From Spirodela intermedia (taxonomy: Eukaryota; Streptophyta; Magnoliopsida; Alismatales; Araceae), in NCBI GenBank assembly GCA_902729315.2, contig LR746264.1, forward strand, positions 5,419,878 to 5,483,877: a stretch of DNA of 64,000 bases. Direction: 5' to 3'. Made by a program: the position numbers and the translations under genes. The notes under the pieces are model-generated. The model had not been told where the DNA came from. It did not search any database and saw nothing but the letters and a program-made list of their open reading frames with translations. This document shows, in pieces, positions 11,226 to 24,491 of the stretch. How positions within the stretch are numbered: position 1 is the stretch's first letter; each line of letters starts with the position of its first letter.

Positions 11226-14200
11226 TCACGGGCAAGGACTGGGATTCTTCGCGTGGACCACGTCGATCTCCGCGGCGATTTCGGGGGTGACGTGGAGATC
11301 ACACGCTTCGAGGGCTTCCCGCAGCTGAGACTCTTCAGTCACTCCGAAGACGGCGCTTGCAACGAGAGGGCGCGCCAAGACGAAGGCTGGCGAGAACAGG
11401 ACAAGCAAGGGAACACGACGGTCAACGAATGCGGATTTTCAGATAATCCACCATAAGAACAGGCAGCGAAGAAGACAGAGGTACTCTTTAGGCTGTTCAT
11501 GAGAGGCCACTGGCCACGGCTCATGACAACGGTCGTTGACCAAAAATAGAAAAGTGAGCAGAGATGATGGTCATATCAGTTCAGAGCCACTTTCTTCGGG
11601 GTGCTTGGTGTTTTTCAGCGAAAGAGCAAGTTTCCTTGCCTACAGGTTGATTGCTGACGGCCAAGAACCTGCTCATCGGCCTATTATGATCCACTAATTT
11701 CAGTACATTTTCCTAGTTTATATCACATGCGGCATTGAGACACAGAAAAAAAGAGATGGTCGGGGAGAAACATGGTCTCACCAAGAATGTTGATTATTCT
11801 TATTATGAAAATGTATATATATATATATAGACAAGAAAAATAACACAAAGGCATTGAAAAAAGTATAAAAGCGTACCAATAGCTAGTGATGCAGGACGGA
11901 GATTATACTTCAACGCAATGTCCACATATTCCTGCAGTAAAGTGAATCAAATATCACCCAACCTTGGCGAATCCATTTTATTTATAAGCGTCAAGCTACC
12001 AAGGAACCCCTCAAGAACATGAAAATCCAGCCTTAGTTTATCTATGAAAATTCCCCATATTATATGAGCATAATACTAACTCTCTATTTTCGGTAAAAGC
12101 ATCAAGTTCCCGAAGATAACTGATAAAGAAAAATATCTTAATCTGGACTCCTGCAAAGAGTTTCGATTATGGGTCTTACTGAGAAGAAGCTCCTAGAGTA
12201 GAGCCATATGAATATTCTTCGTAAAACTCACAAAAGTCAGAACCCAAGTCATACCACACCCTTCTTTATGATATGCAAGAATTTAGAACTATGAACATAG
12301 TGCAAGAGATGAACAACAACCGGTACCTGAGCAGCAGACTTCACAGTGACTTTCGACAGGTTATATCTCGATTCGCCTTCAGAATATCTACCTATAAAGA
12401 AGGAATGCATGGAGAAAATAAACACTAGGAAGAGAAAAAATGCATAAAATTCATGAGACTAAGGTAGTTCAGTCTCTTCAACCTCGATACCGATTCATCC
12501 TTGCACCTTTTGGGCCGCCGTCAGGGGAGAAGTATTTTCCAGATAGTATGCCCATTGCTGTCGGGCTATAAGCCAGCAACCTAATCCTAAAACGATGCAA
12601 GGCTAGATGATTAATCGCACATCAGATGGATTGCACCATAAGAATCTCAGCACGGAGCACAGGGAACTGAAAGGTTGAAACGCAATTAATCTCCACATTA
12701 AGGGTAGGCAAAAGTATATACGTCAAACTGATTATTAAGTGCCCAGATCGGTAAGGTGTTTGGCTTAGCAGATTAAAAAAAGAAAAGCAGCTTGAGAACA
12801 ATAAGCATTCAGCTTTAGAGCAGCTTACTTACCCCTCGTGATGGCAGCATTCAGCTAGCCCAGAATCAAAAGTTCGGCAAAGAAGGTTGTAGGAGTTCTG
12901 AGTATTATCATTAAGAACAAGGGTGAGTTAGGAACACTCAGAAAACTGAGGGCAGTCGATGTGGGCACACCTTCTCCATGCTTTACCTGCACAGAGACAA
13001 TCCTGGGAAATTGGCCATATTTGGCGATCTCAATGAATTTCATCAAGCCATATGGTGTTTCATTACTCAGGCCAATGTACCTAACCTGCGAATGCAGTAA
13101 AAGAGCAAATGTGTGACACGCATGAAGCAAAAGGGCTTCATAGAAGGTCCTGAATATGTCTATCTAACAGCCCTTTAGTCTACCTTCCCAGCATCAACAG
13201 CTCTTCCGAGGGCATCAAGTTGTTCCTCAATGGGCACTGATGTCAACTGTCGGTCTGGATCGTATTCGATTTCCCCAAACATAGGAACGTAACTATAATT
13301 AGAACAACAAATTTCTATGAGGGAAATATAATCTCCAGAACAGCAATGTAAACACAGAGCGACAGATGCTTCATCCATGGAATTATTTACGAGATTCAAT
13401 GAAAAAGATGTAAGACTTACCGATCAGGCCAATGGATCTGTTGAAGATCAATATAATCAGTTTGCATGCGTGATAGACTGCACCCGTTCAAACGAGAGAA
13501 AATCTGAGGGTGAGATATGTTTTAAATTGAGATATAACTTGTAAATTTATTTACGACAAGTAAAACGTATGAGGGTTGATATTTGGTAAAACAATGATCG
13601 TGCATATTTTTTCATGCTCATTTGAATCCCTGCGCAACATTATTCTAAAAATTATTTATCTTCGGAGAACATGAGATTTGCATGAAAGATAAATCAAATC
13701 ATCCTTGTGGATTCAACCTGGACTCACCTAAAAAACTAAATATAAAACGTTTATGCAGCTAATTTTTTTATTCAATTATTTCTAATATTTTAATAAATGG
13801 TAAATGAAAAAAAATAAAATTTTAGTTCTTGCGATCCTTGTTTGTAGTTCTCTCCATTTTCTGTTGCCATCAAACATACTACTGTGGCCCATGATCATAT
13901 ATTGGATGATACATTGTAGTTCTTGTGCACACGATTTTTTATACCCAGTATTTTATGGCGTGCAGGAGGCATTGTGGTGATAGTAAGTCATGAAAAATGG
14001 TACCGGCAAATATGCACCATCAACTCCAAATGCGTTCAGATCATTAGACAAATACCCTGAAACAATTAAGAGAATACCACCGTCTCACACGCCATCACGA
14101 CAATACATATTTCATATATAAAACGAGTGATTTTTTGTTGGTTGTTAAAGATCCGTGTAAATTCATTGAGTCAGTTTAGTAAAAACCCGAGTCTGATCCA

Positions 14201-17200
14201 GTAAACGCTGATCTTTTCACGCATTCTAAATTGGCATTTAGCTAACAGGTTTTTCACAGACATTGCCAATCCATATCTTACGCAATGTTTGATATTCCAA
14301 CCTAATCCCTATGCTCATAAAACTAGATTTAGGGGCCAAATAATGAACAATGCATGAACACTCCTTTGGATAAAGTTAAAAAGAAAAATTGACTTTAAGG
14401 GGAAAAAAAAAGTCAAAGGATCGAAGGGATACGTTGAAGATATCCCTGGAAAGTCAGTAGTAGCCCATGGACAAGCATAGCACTGATGCTCCAACAGATA
14501 TTTAAGGATGTAAAACCAAGACTTCCCCATAAATGATCTGCATAATGTTCTGAGAATGAACCGTCATTTTTTCCCTTAAGTAAAAAAATTAGATAACCCC
14601 AGAAAAGAAGAGAGGTATTTTCAAACGAATAAAAGAAAAATATCATCCAAAGATCAATAAAACAAAGAGGACCCTCAGCACCACTCTCCAAGCATTGAGC
14701 AAGGGACATAATCTATTGACCGTTTGAAGCTATCAAAAACTGAGCTCCGTGCAAAACAAAGAAGAGGATTCTAGAGCTCTTAAGGGGAATATTCCTGTCT
14801 TTATTCAGACAATAGCATTAGTCACCTTTAGGATTCATGAATGCACGTTCACCTCAACTATCTACAAACAGTCTGTAGTCTTGTGTATCTCCAGAGTTTT
14901 AACAAAGCCCAAAAAAACATCAATCATCATGAAACGGTCGTGACTTGCGTGTCACATCAATACAGACATTGTGTGATAAAAAAAAAGGGACCACAGAAGA
15001 TTTGGGAATCAATAAATTGGAAAGGAAAACCTTGGAAGATACCGGTTTCACAAGTCAGAACTTTGATGACTCAGTTAATTAACGCATAAAATTATGGATG
15101 CACCAATTTTGATCGAGAGAGATGAACAAGCACAGATTTTCATTTTGAGAAGAACATAAAAATACTCAGTAGAAAAACCAAGACCTGCTATCAATAGCCT
15201 CCAATATGTTCTTCGCATCCAAACATACTGGTCCACCACGTATCCAAGTCATTTCGCCTGATGGTCCTGTAATCTGTATGGATGAAGCATTGTATAAAGT
15301 CAGGAAAATAGATTTAATGCACCAGATACATGACCCCACGGAATTGCCTCTGCAATACAATATTTCCAACAGGACAGTAAATACAAAACGCCTGTGTTCT
15401 TATTTCGTTTGGCGTGGAGGGGTTACATATCATGAAACTTTAGTCCAAAAAAAAAATCGTAATTTTTTTTTTTTCCCCTGCCACCATGGGATCATCCAGT
15501 GATATTAGACGGATCTGTTGAAATAATTATGGAAATTCAGAAAGAGATAACTGGACTTGAATGGGATGGCCCATGTTACTACTAGTTCTGGCTCGCCCTG
15601 AACAGGATTGGACAGACTATTCTCACTCATTCATCTGTCTTTCAGGTTCTGAGTCCACGAAATCCAGCTCAATGTATCACACGAAAGCTCAGTTTTTCAC
15701 TAGTTGCGCTCAAATGTCTATGGTAAATATCTCGAACCCCTTTTAAAATTAATGAAAGCCGAGCAAAAACCTATTGCCCATGAAATTTACCAGTTTGTGA
15801 CACAGCAAAGCTCAGTTCTTCACACGTTTTTCTTCTCCACTGGAGTAAATTGTCGTTTTCCCCCCCTACCAACAGATCAACATGCACATGACGCAACACT
15901 CAGCTGTCATCTTTTTAAAAAGAATATAAACAAGAAGGTAAAGATCGAACACCAAAAAATAGAAAAAGAAAGGGGCTTCCAAGAGAACCAAAAGGCACGG
16001 ATTTCTGAACTAGAAGTCCCCAGTATACATGTATCACCCTTGAAGATTCAAAATACTTTCTGCAGTTAATCTGTGCCCTAAAAAAAGCACCAAAATGATG
16101 CCATCCCTTTCATCATCGACAGACTCTGTATTGTATCTAGGCAGAGAAAGATAAAACATGACTGGGACCCAGTCAATTCCAAATTTTTTACGAGTTTAAT
16201 TATAGAAATTTTATAAAAGTAATGTACCCGCTTTCAAAATATGTGATGCACACCTCAGCCAATCCTAATATGTTTGAGATATTGGAGCCTTCAGCTGATC
16301 AAGCTATCCAATGACTGGAGATCACCTCTTACCTAGAAACAGCATTATATCTATCTTCCATGGCATCAGTGAATTGGGTTTACTACAAGTGAGAGTTTTC
16401 GCTGTGACAGGAGAAGAACAAAGCAGATGGTCATAGACGAACAGTCGTATCCAGGATTTCAATGTGAATCCAGCACTTTAAGGTTGCGTAAAGCACCCGG
16501 ATTTCAACCTACGCTTGATCCCAACTAACCCCCGCTCAATGGCTAGCCCACATGAAAAGGGAAAAATCATAGACGTCAGAGAGTGAAAGAAAAATTGGCT
16601 GCAACGTTTGCAAATTATCATGCAGGAGAAACCAAAGTTCAAGTTGATAATCCCGTATGATGATTAACAACGGCTTTTCTTAGATGAACCACGCTTGAAC
16701 ACCCTAGAGACAGGCAACAACCGACCTTGGTCGCCAGTACGACACGGTCTCTTGGCACCTTTCTCTCTTTCAGCCAGCGCCCGATGTACTTCTCGCTCCT
16801 CCCTTGAGTGGCTCTGCGCTGGGGAACTGGGTACCTGAAGAAACAACCAAGAACGGAACGGTTCACCAATCCGAACACCAGCGCTCCGGATGAAAAAGGA
16901 AGAAAGCGCAATCTTAGGTACGAAACAATGCGGAATGAGTACATTTCCGCCGTGTCGATGAAGTTGACTCCGGCACCGTATGCCTCATCGAGCAGTCGGA
17001 ACGACTGCTGCAGCGAGTTCTGTTCGCCAAACGTCATGGTCCCTACAATAGGCGGCGGCGAAGGGCAGCGTTAGCAGAAGGAACAGAGCCATTCTAGTAG
17101 AGAACACAGAACGCGTGCACGACGTCTTAGCGACGACTTCTCTTCGCACCCCGATCAATGGAAGATCAATCAATGGAACAGAGATGCAGGCGGGCGACCA

Positions 17201-17282
17201 GATTAGTACGCGTGGGTATCGTACCGAGGGAGAGCCTGGAGACGTTCAGGCCGGGAGCAAGGTTGAAGAGAGGAACCGCCAT
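11226..17282 (-). CDS. Aldo/keto reductase, Tas-like NAD(P)-linked oxidoreductase
   Basis: Predicted NADP(H)-dependent reductase of the aldo/keto reductase fold, closest to the plant proteins annotated as Tas-like; the physiological substrate is unknown. Twelve exons join in phase to 354 aa (transcript order): 17282-17225, 17042-16943, 16834-16726, 15273-15185, 13477-13421, 13292-13184, 13085-12987, 12897-12833, 12580-12483, 12391-12327, 11931-11877, 11386-11226. The catalytic tetrad is complete: Asp49 and Tyr54 (FIDTAEMYP), Lys89 (VVLATK) and His134 (QQIHWPDR). Later family blocks are MFGEIEYDPDRQLTSVPIEE, YIGLSNETPYGLMKFIEIAK, LLAYSPTAMGILSGKY and VASAVFGVTEESQL, the last being the cofactor-phosphate region. 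The start (MAVPLFNLAPGLNVSRLSLG) is the ATG that gives a compact AKR N-terminus; a longer in-frame start about 27 codons upstream would add an uncleaved-looking leader. Introns of 1.45 and 1.7 kb are AT-rich without recognised genes. Confidence 0.9.
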
Positions 17283-18257
17283 CTCCCACTCTCTCCCGAG
17301 CTCGACACTGTCGAGCTCGGCGTTTCTCCACTTCGCTGAAGCAGGAGGAACTTGCCACTTCAAGAGGATTTGCCCACATCAAGACGACAATTTTTCCAAG
17401 AATATGCACGAAATAAAATCAAATAAAGTCGATAATCACCATACCCGACTGTATGCACCGTCAAACGATGAGCGCCGAAAGGGTGGGATAACCTCAGGTC
17501 AATTTTCTTTTCTTTTTTTTTAAAGTCAGCCGTGTCGGGCAGTTTCTTAAGCAGTTCCTCCTACAGGCACTCAAATGGTGAGGTCAAAGCTCGCGCCCCA
17601 CTTGGCTCCTTTTTTTTCCAAATTTGGTAGGAATCTGGAATCCTATTAAGGTCAACACCCGTAATCACATGTTGAGAAAGCCTTTATGACAGAAGATTGC
17701 TTATCTCTCTTTCCAGAGACCCAACGAAGTAAGCCCAACCCACCAAGTGCAGGAAAAATGACCCCAGAGCCAAAAATTCATCTGATAGCACAGATCAGTT
17801 CTAAGCCATCATACTTAAATTAAATAGAAGAAATTACCCATTTCCAGAACATGATCTAAACTCCGGTTTTACAGATCACGACCATAAATATAACTGTAAG
17901 TGAAATAATAATAATTATTAATATGATTATAATACAAGAACACGGCATTCTAAGCTCTGGAATCGATATGAAAGTGACAGAAACACTGAGACAAAACATC
18001 CTTGGACTAATGCTTAAGAGTTCTACAGCCATGGTTTTCAGTGTTGTTGGGAACGGAAGGTCCTCAATAAATAGCTTTTTCATTCACAACATCAACCCCC
18101 TCCCAACATCCCTCCCTCCCTGGTTGGCCCGGAGTAGATTCCCCCATTCTGAAAAGCGCCTTCACCGAGGGCTGCAGCAACAAACAGAGATGTGAGGACA
18201 AGGACGATGGAACCAGAGAGAGAAGAGACTCATAATGAAGCCTTGCTTGCTTGCTGC
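17283..18257. other. Intergenic, promoter side of the aldo/keto reductase gene
   Basis: About 1 kb between the reductase start (-) and the stop of the SR-protein gene (-). No convincing gene on either strand. The part from 17500 on is AT-rich and probably includes the SR-protein 3' UTR near 18060-18257. Confidence 0.5.
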
Positions 18258-21200
18258 TTACCTGCTCGAATGAGACCTCAGAGGGCTACGGCTGCCCCTC
18301 TCGCGAACGGGCGATCGGCGGTGGGGTCTGTACCCCCTGTCGCTGGGGGATCCGGAGGGGGATCTCTGGGGAGAATAGTAATCATCTTCGCCACCCCGGC
18401 CCCGATTCCTGCTCACACAAAATCAAATCACCACAGCAGATTATTTCAGATACAAGGAGGCTAAAGGCTGAAGGAAAAAGATGATAGATGGAGATCAATA
18501 ATCCGCGAGTCATCAGATTGACAAACGGAGGAGGAGGGGTTTAGGGTTGACGATCTCGAATGGCAGAAATTAATAGGAGGGCAAGAGATTCAACAGCAGA
18601 CTGACCGCAAAAGCATAGAGAAGAAGAAAGCAATGAAAACAGCTTGAAAGAGGAGGGAGATGAACGCTAGCAAGGGCTCGTCCGTCTCAGCAATCATAAA
18701 ACCCTTTCACTGGTAAATGAATATTTAAAAAACATGATCTTTACCTGCTCTGTTTCACAGTTTCCTGAACAAAATTATGAAACTTTGGTCGAAAACTTTT
18801 GAGTACTAATATGGTGTACGTGCTTGAACAGCATCTGGAAACTTCACGCCCCATCTTTTTAAACCCCCACTTATCTTTACTTTCAAGAAAAGAATGAACA
18901 CATTGAGGAGGGATCATCCACTCTATCATTAGCAGTGAAGGCTCTGATCGTCTCCAATTAGCCGGATCCCATAATACTCTCTTTTGGCATATATAGGCTC
19001 TAGATTCTTTCTTAACTGGATCGTATACAGAACCAATATATCAATGTTTGAATCAGGAAATAGGGAAAAAAAAAATTATACGCTAATGTGAAAATATAAC
19101 GAGCCTCACAAACCACATCATAATAAAGTAATGGTTGATGTTGATGATCAATAATGAAGACTTCTCGATTGGCTTTGAAAATGAACAAGCAAGTAATCAG
19201 TAACTTTTGAGTCTCTTCTCTTTAGTCTTTAAACTTTAAAAAATCCACAGTTTGTTTAGAATCTCTTTCACTTTAACCATCTGCATGAGCAAGATCAGAA
19301 CATGTTATTCAGATTCACTGGAATCTCCTACAAAGATCCTGAGAACAAGACAAACCCACAAAAAAAATATTATGGGCAACAAAAAGCTAGCTCAAGGTGA
19401 ACCAAGTGTCTTTTAGCATGCCTCAAGAAGAAAGCAAACATAAACAAAAATGTCAAAAAGATAACCGACGGCGAAAAAAAGGAAATTATGTGAGAAAATG
19501 GGCGCAAGTGATATTTGAAACACGACACGAGTGTAGATCACCCTAAAATCATCGTACATGTGTCGTGCAATAATAGATAAGGGCATTGTAATGGCAAATC
19601 ATCATGACAAATATCAACACAAACAAGAAAATAAATTATATTTCAATAAACCATAAAGCATTATCATTATCACATGGAAACTGCAATTTAGAGATAATAA
19701 CATTTTGTAACACTTATTGGTTTTGAAATCAGATTGCCAAAGACTACCAAATAATCAGATGAAAATTTCACGTCGAGTATGTTGACCTCTAAAGTTGATT
19801 ATTCTATACCAGTCAGTGTACACGATGCACGGATGCATGCCCACATGCATGCATGTGCTTCATTTCATCTCAAAGAGGTAAAGGTTGAGAAATTAAGAAA
19901 TAGGTACAATCTTATCAAAAATATTCAACTCCCTAATAATGACGCTCTCCTTGAATGTCAAAAAAAATTACAGAAAACCACCAGCAATACATTAAGGATA
20001 CACCGAGTAATGACCATGTAAATAATTTTCCCGTTATAAGGTGCATGATAATAAAAAATGGAAGCCATGATGGAGTAAGATAGCCAAAGGAAAACAAACA
20101 TCGGCGAAATCCATAGGAAAAAAAGGATTTTCGAGGAAACTATGCCACTGACTGACTATTCCTCCAATAATAAATGTTTTAAAATTCTACTCAGCCATAG
20201 TTTTTAAAAACTCCAGCTCTATCTAGATTCGACCCGCCGTCATTCAAGGCACGGGAGCCATCATCGTGAAAAGTAGTCACTTGTGCAGCTGTTCCCGTGG
20301 AAAATCCCGATTGAGTAAAAAACGATGCACCAAGCCAGGTATAAATATCCAGTATTTGGTCAGCAATTCTTTAATTAAATCGTGAACATATTCCTAAGTC
20401 TAAACAACCAGAAAAATCGGAGAAATAAAAGTAAAAACATAACAAGGTACACGAACAATCGTTTTTTCCCTCACACTGGCCTACGACTTTTCTAGAAACT
20501 CGGGCAAGCCATTCCCATTTCATAACCTATAATAAAGGCTCAATAATGACCTAACCATGCACTCCGAAAATTGTGAATGAAGAAAAAACAAATGAAGGAA
20601 CACAGACCTTGAGTCATGCCCCGATGGGGGAGGAGAATACGAATAAGCTGCAAAGACAGAAATAAAATGTGAGCATTCATTTGAGAAAAATAGATTCAAT
20701 GCAGCGTAATGACATGAGAACAGAAAAAAGGTGACATAAAGGTACCGACAGCGATATTGACGCCTAGGAGATCTCGTTGGTGAAAGCCTCCTTCCTCCAG
20801 GGTTTCTGACACTGAAAATTTTTCAAGGAAACGGCATCAGCAAGGATTCAGCGGCATCAAGAAACATAACAAAATAAAGGAAAACACTCCTTCCACAAAA
20901 CAAGATACCGAAACAAAAAGGCACTGCTGACAAAATGTAAAAGGGCCATACCTAACACGTGTATTCTTGCGCATTTCTTGTGGGGTTTTCCTGTTTTCTT
21001 CAGCAAAAACTATTCTAATCTCACGACCACCTATAACCTTATGATTCATCTGTTGTTTTGCCTCAGCTGCATCTTCTGGGTTGCGGAATTTGACAAATCC
21101 GAAACCTCTAGGTTCCCTACAGGGAAAACATTCAAACATCTGACGTTATAAGAAGAATTTGGCACAAATATTAAAAAAGTAATAAGGGGAAAGTAATGGA

Positions 21201-21930
21201 AACAATAGTGAGAACGATAATTATATTAATAAAAGGGGGAAAATGAAACAAGAAACTTCCTAAATCACCCATTTTAGCAAAGAATCGGCAAAAACACTCG
21301 TGAAGACATAACATTCCAAAGGTAACTTGTAATCACCACAAAGCCATAAATGTATAAGAACATCCCATATCTCAAGGGAGGATAATGAGGTATAAGGCAG
21401 GAGTAATTTGGTAATTTTGTAATTCTATTTGCCGCACCTCAACAGAATGCGTAATAGTCGTCATGAGCATGAAAGATGGGAGCACACATAGTGCAGCAGG
21501 ACAATCCTGCTGAAGGTACAACAATGAAGAAAAAAATTCATAACAACTAACAACGCATATACAGATTTCCCAAGATTATGATGTGGCCCCGACTAATCAG
21601 CACTTGGCACTGTGACAAGCAACACAACTGAGCAACGACAAAACGACTAGGTCATCAAGAAAAGCAACGCTAGGGGAGAATTGGGCGAAGGACAAGAAGT
21701 GAAAATTTTCTGAAATGTTTCAATTTTCCCTAGCCTCTCAATGGCGTCAACTTTTTTCAAGGAAGAAACAACATTAGCCACACAGGGAAGATTGACGTGA
21801 CCAGGCAGAGAACTCTAAATTTGTTTAAAAAGTTACCTAATTTTACCCTATTTTTGTCATGTTCGTCCCATTATTGTGGGACAACACTTCTATATACTAC
21901 TCGTGTAAATAAAAAAATTCCATCAACTAG

Positions 21931-21965
<35 letters not shown>

Positions 21966-23327
21966 ACGGGAACTACTAAACCTGAAACAGAAAGAGAAAT
22001 TTCAATTAACAAAATATTAGATTTTTGTACAACAATAGTCAACCTAACCGGTACAGTGTGAAAATGCTCGTAAATTCTTCATCAATGGAGAAGTCTACAA
22101 ACATGAATCCAAATACAAAAGAAAGAAATGCGTAGGACACGTGATTACAAGCAATGATGCTAGGATAACCACAGAAAAAAGAGCGGGGTCTAAAAAACAA
22201 AGTATACCCGGTGTAGTAATTTTTTGGAAGATAAACATCCTTCACAGGACCAAAACGCTCAAATGGAATTCTCAGATCTTCTTGTCTGCAAAATTAAATA
22301 AAAGAGCAGTCATCATAACTATCCTTTCAGCGTTGGAAAATACATTAAATGTATCCAATAAATTACCACAATGAACATCTAGTTGCTATGTCTTCATCTC
22401 AACAACAAAGGGGACCAAGGAATGAAAAAATGCAGTCAAGATCTACCACATCTAAATCACAACTCAATAGAGCCATGTAACCCCAATGCTATCTCCTGTT
22501 TTTGACGGCAATCCATCATAAATTCGGATGGTTAACTTGTGTTTAACGACTGACATTAAAGCGCTTCTTGACAAAGATTATCTCATTAGTAAACCATTTT
22601 GATCGAGATAAATGAGACTTAAATAAGTGAAGGAAGCAATTTTGAAAGCAAATGAGACTCTAACAACGAAAACGTCCCTCGTCCTTCCCTTAATAGAGAA
22701 TGGCCCACTCAAAAAATCGATTTACATGTCTGAAAGCTTTAATGAGCCAGGAACAAACCGGAAAAATTATCCGGCTATAAGGTGAAAAGGGAAAAGAGCG
22801 GGAATAAGGAACCTTCAAAGAATAGTCTACAATGAGGGCCTTTCATGCAGGCCAAACGTGCCAACGACACTCTTAGGTCCAGTAAGACGACCAGCGAGTG
22901 CGGGAGGACAATAAGACATCGCTCACTCCCAGAGTTTTGATCGACTTTTCCGACTTGACAACTGAGTAAACAGTTTGAAGAACGTAGAAAAGTTTCCTAA
23001 TTCCTTCATTTCGTCTAGAGGGATTCCCATCCAATCCTATCGTTCCAAAGAAAAAGCAGAAGCCTGAGGAAGTAAAAGTTTGTACCGCGATTTAGCCATT
23101 GAGCACGAACGAAGAGCACGGTAGAGAAGGGGTGAAAACATCTCGAACCTGGCGTCGAGAGGGAGGTTCCGAATAAGCAGGCCGGAAGGGCCGGAAGGGC
23201 GACGGTCACGGAACCCCCTGCCACCGCGATACCGGTCCTGAGGTTCATCGTAGTGCATCCGGCGTGGAGGGCTGCGGCTCATGCGCCTAGGGCTAAAGCT
23301 CCTGCTCCGGCTCCGGTATCTCCCCAT
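18258..23327 (-). CDS. SC35-like serine/arginine-rich splicing factor (SCL30A/SCL33 type)
   Basis: SR protein of the plant-specific SCL subfamily, acting in the nucleus on pre-mRNA splice-site choice. Six exons join in phase to 222 aa (transcript order): 23327-23149, 22285-22208, 21116-20952, 20805-20750, 20647-20608, 18408-18258. A short N-terminal RS extension (MGRYRSRSRSFSPRRMSRSP), the hallmark of SCL proteins, precedes one RRM at about residues 49-126 with RNP2 (LLIRNL) and RNP1 (RGFGFVKF). An RS/RSP-rich tail follows (RRLSPTRSPRRQYRSYSYSP, then SPQRSPSGSPSDRGYRPHRR). The frame reaches TAA at 18260-18258 after HSSR; the same bases form a possible donor (AG|GTAAGC), so a further small 3' exon is possible. 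Exon 4 ends at a GTCGGT donor, chosen because it alone keeps the RS frame. Two long introns (1.1 and 2.2 kb) fit the strong alternative splicing known for this family. Confidence 0.92.
21933..21961. repeat. (TA)n microsatellite in an SCL intron
   Basis: An uninterrupted TA dinucleotide run inside the intron between exons 2 and 3 of the SR-protein gene. Confidence 0.9.
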
Positions 23328-24491
23328 ATCCAAGATGAAGCAAGATAAGAACGCCCCTGCCTAGAATCGAGATGGAAGGCGACGACGGCAGTGGAGCTCA
23401 ACAGAAATAACCCTAGCCCGCCCACGCTCGCCGTCGACGGTGGTGAGACCGTAGGAGGAGAGAAATCCACGCGTTTCTATAGCCATACGGTTCACTCCAG
23501 AGGAACCCGGCTCGGATCTGAACCGGCCCGAACCATCGCTCCTTGAACCGGGCTTATTACACCAAAATTACGAAAAAACTAAATCCTACAAATTTACTTT
23601 GTTCTTTCTATCAATATTGGAATTTGAATAATAAATACATAATATTTCCACGTGATCACGATGTCTATGTCAGAAAATAGATTTAAATAAATATAAAATA
23701 ACTCGGCTACCATTTTAATAAATATTTTTTTGGGTGATATGGATGATTATAAATTGACCAATATCCTTCTGACGCGCGCAATTGTCATGTTCGGGACGTA
23801 TATTATATATTAAATGTGACGACATATTTTCGCTCATTAAAAGCGAGAATAATTCCATATTATAGCGACGATAAATAACCAAGAGTGGTTATAAAATTGG
23901 CATTAATAGGACAGTAATGGATGCTTATTATTACGGAAAATAATATTCTCATATCGCACTCGAGTATAACGTTCACAGAATCTAACAAATAAATGTGAAT
24001 AATTATAAAAATTCGTGATTAATTAAGTAATTCCCATAAAATAGGTAAGTCTATAAATAATAATTACGTGATTATTTTTTATAGCACGGTTGAGTAAAGA
24101 TATGAAATGTGAATTTATTAAGTTTGTTACCGATTTTATTCGACTCTGATTATATAATATTATTTAATTGAAATTCCGATCGGGTACTCCGCCGAATAAA
24201 AACTCTATTAAATAATTATCAAAATACATGGCATCGTGATCTTGTGGGATGGAGTTATCCAGGAATAAGCAGTGTCGTTTAGTCCTCCATTCTGAGTTTT
24301 TTGGTCTCATTGTCGCGGTGAGGCTGAGGGATCTCCTCTATAACTATCGCTCGAGGCCTCGCCCGGTCTGGGCTGTCTTCCGCTTTCCCCTCTGCCGGAA
24401 CGTTCTTCCACCTCTTCGTCTGCTCCGACAAGAGGCGTAGAGCCCACAAGAACCAGGCCTCTCCACGCTCTTATCTCCATTTCAGCCCTTC
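23328..24491. promoter_or_regulatory. Divergent intergenic region between SCL (-) and the aminotransferase (+)
   Basis: The first about 230 bp are GC-rich and should hold the SCL leader and core promoter. From 23560 to 24240 the sequence is very AT-rich with many short repeats of AATAATTA type and no coding signal. GC content then climbs toward the aminotransferase start. No individual regulatory site is certain. Confidence 0.5.
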
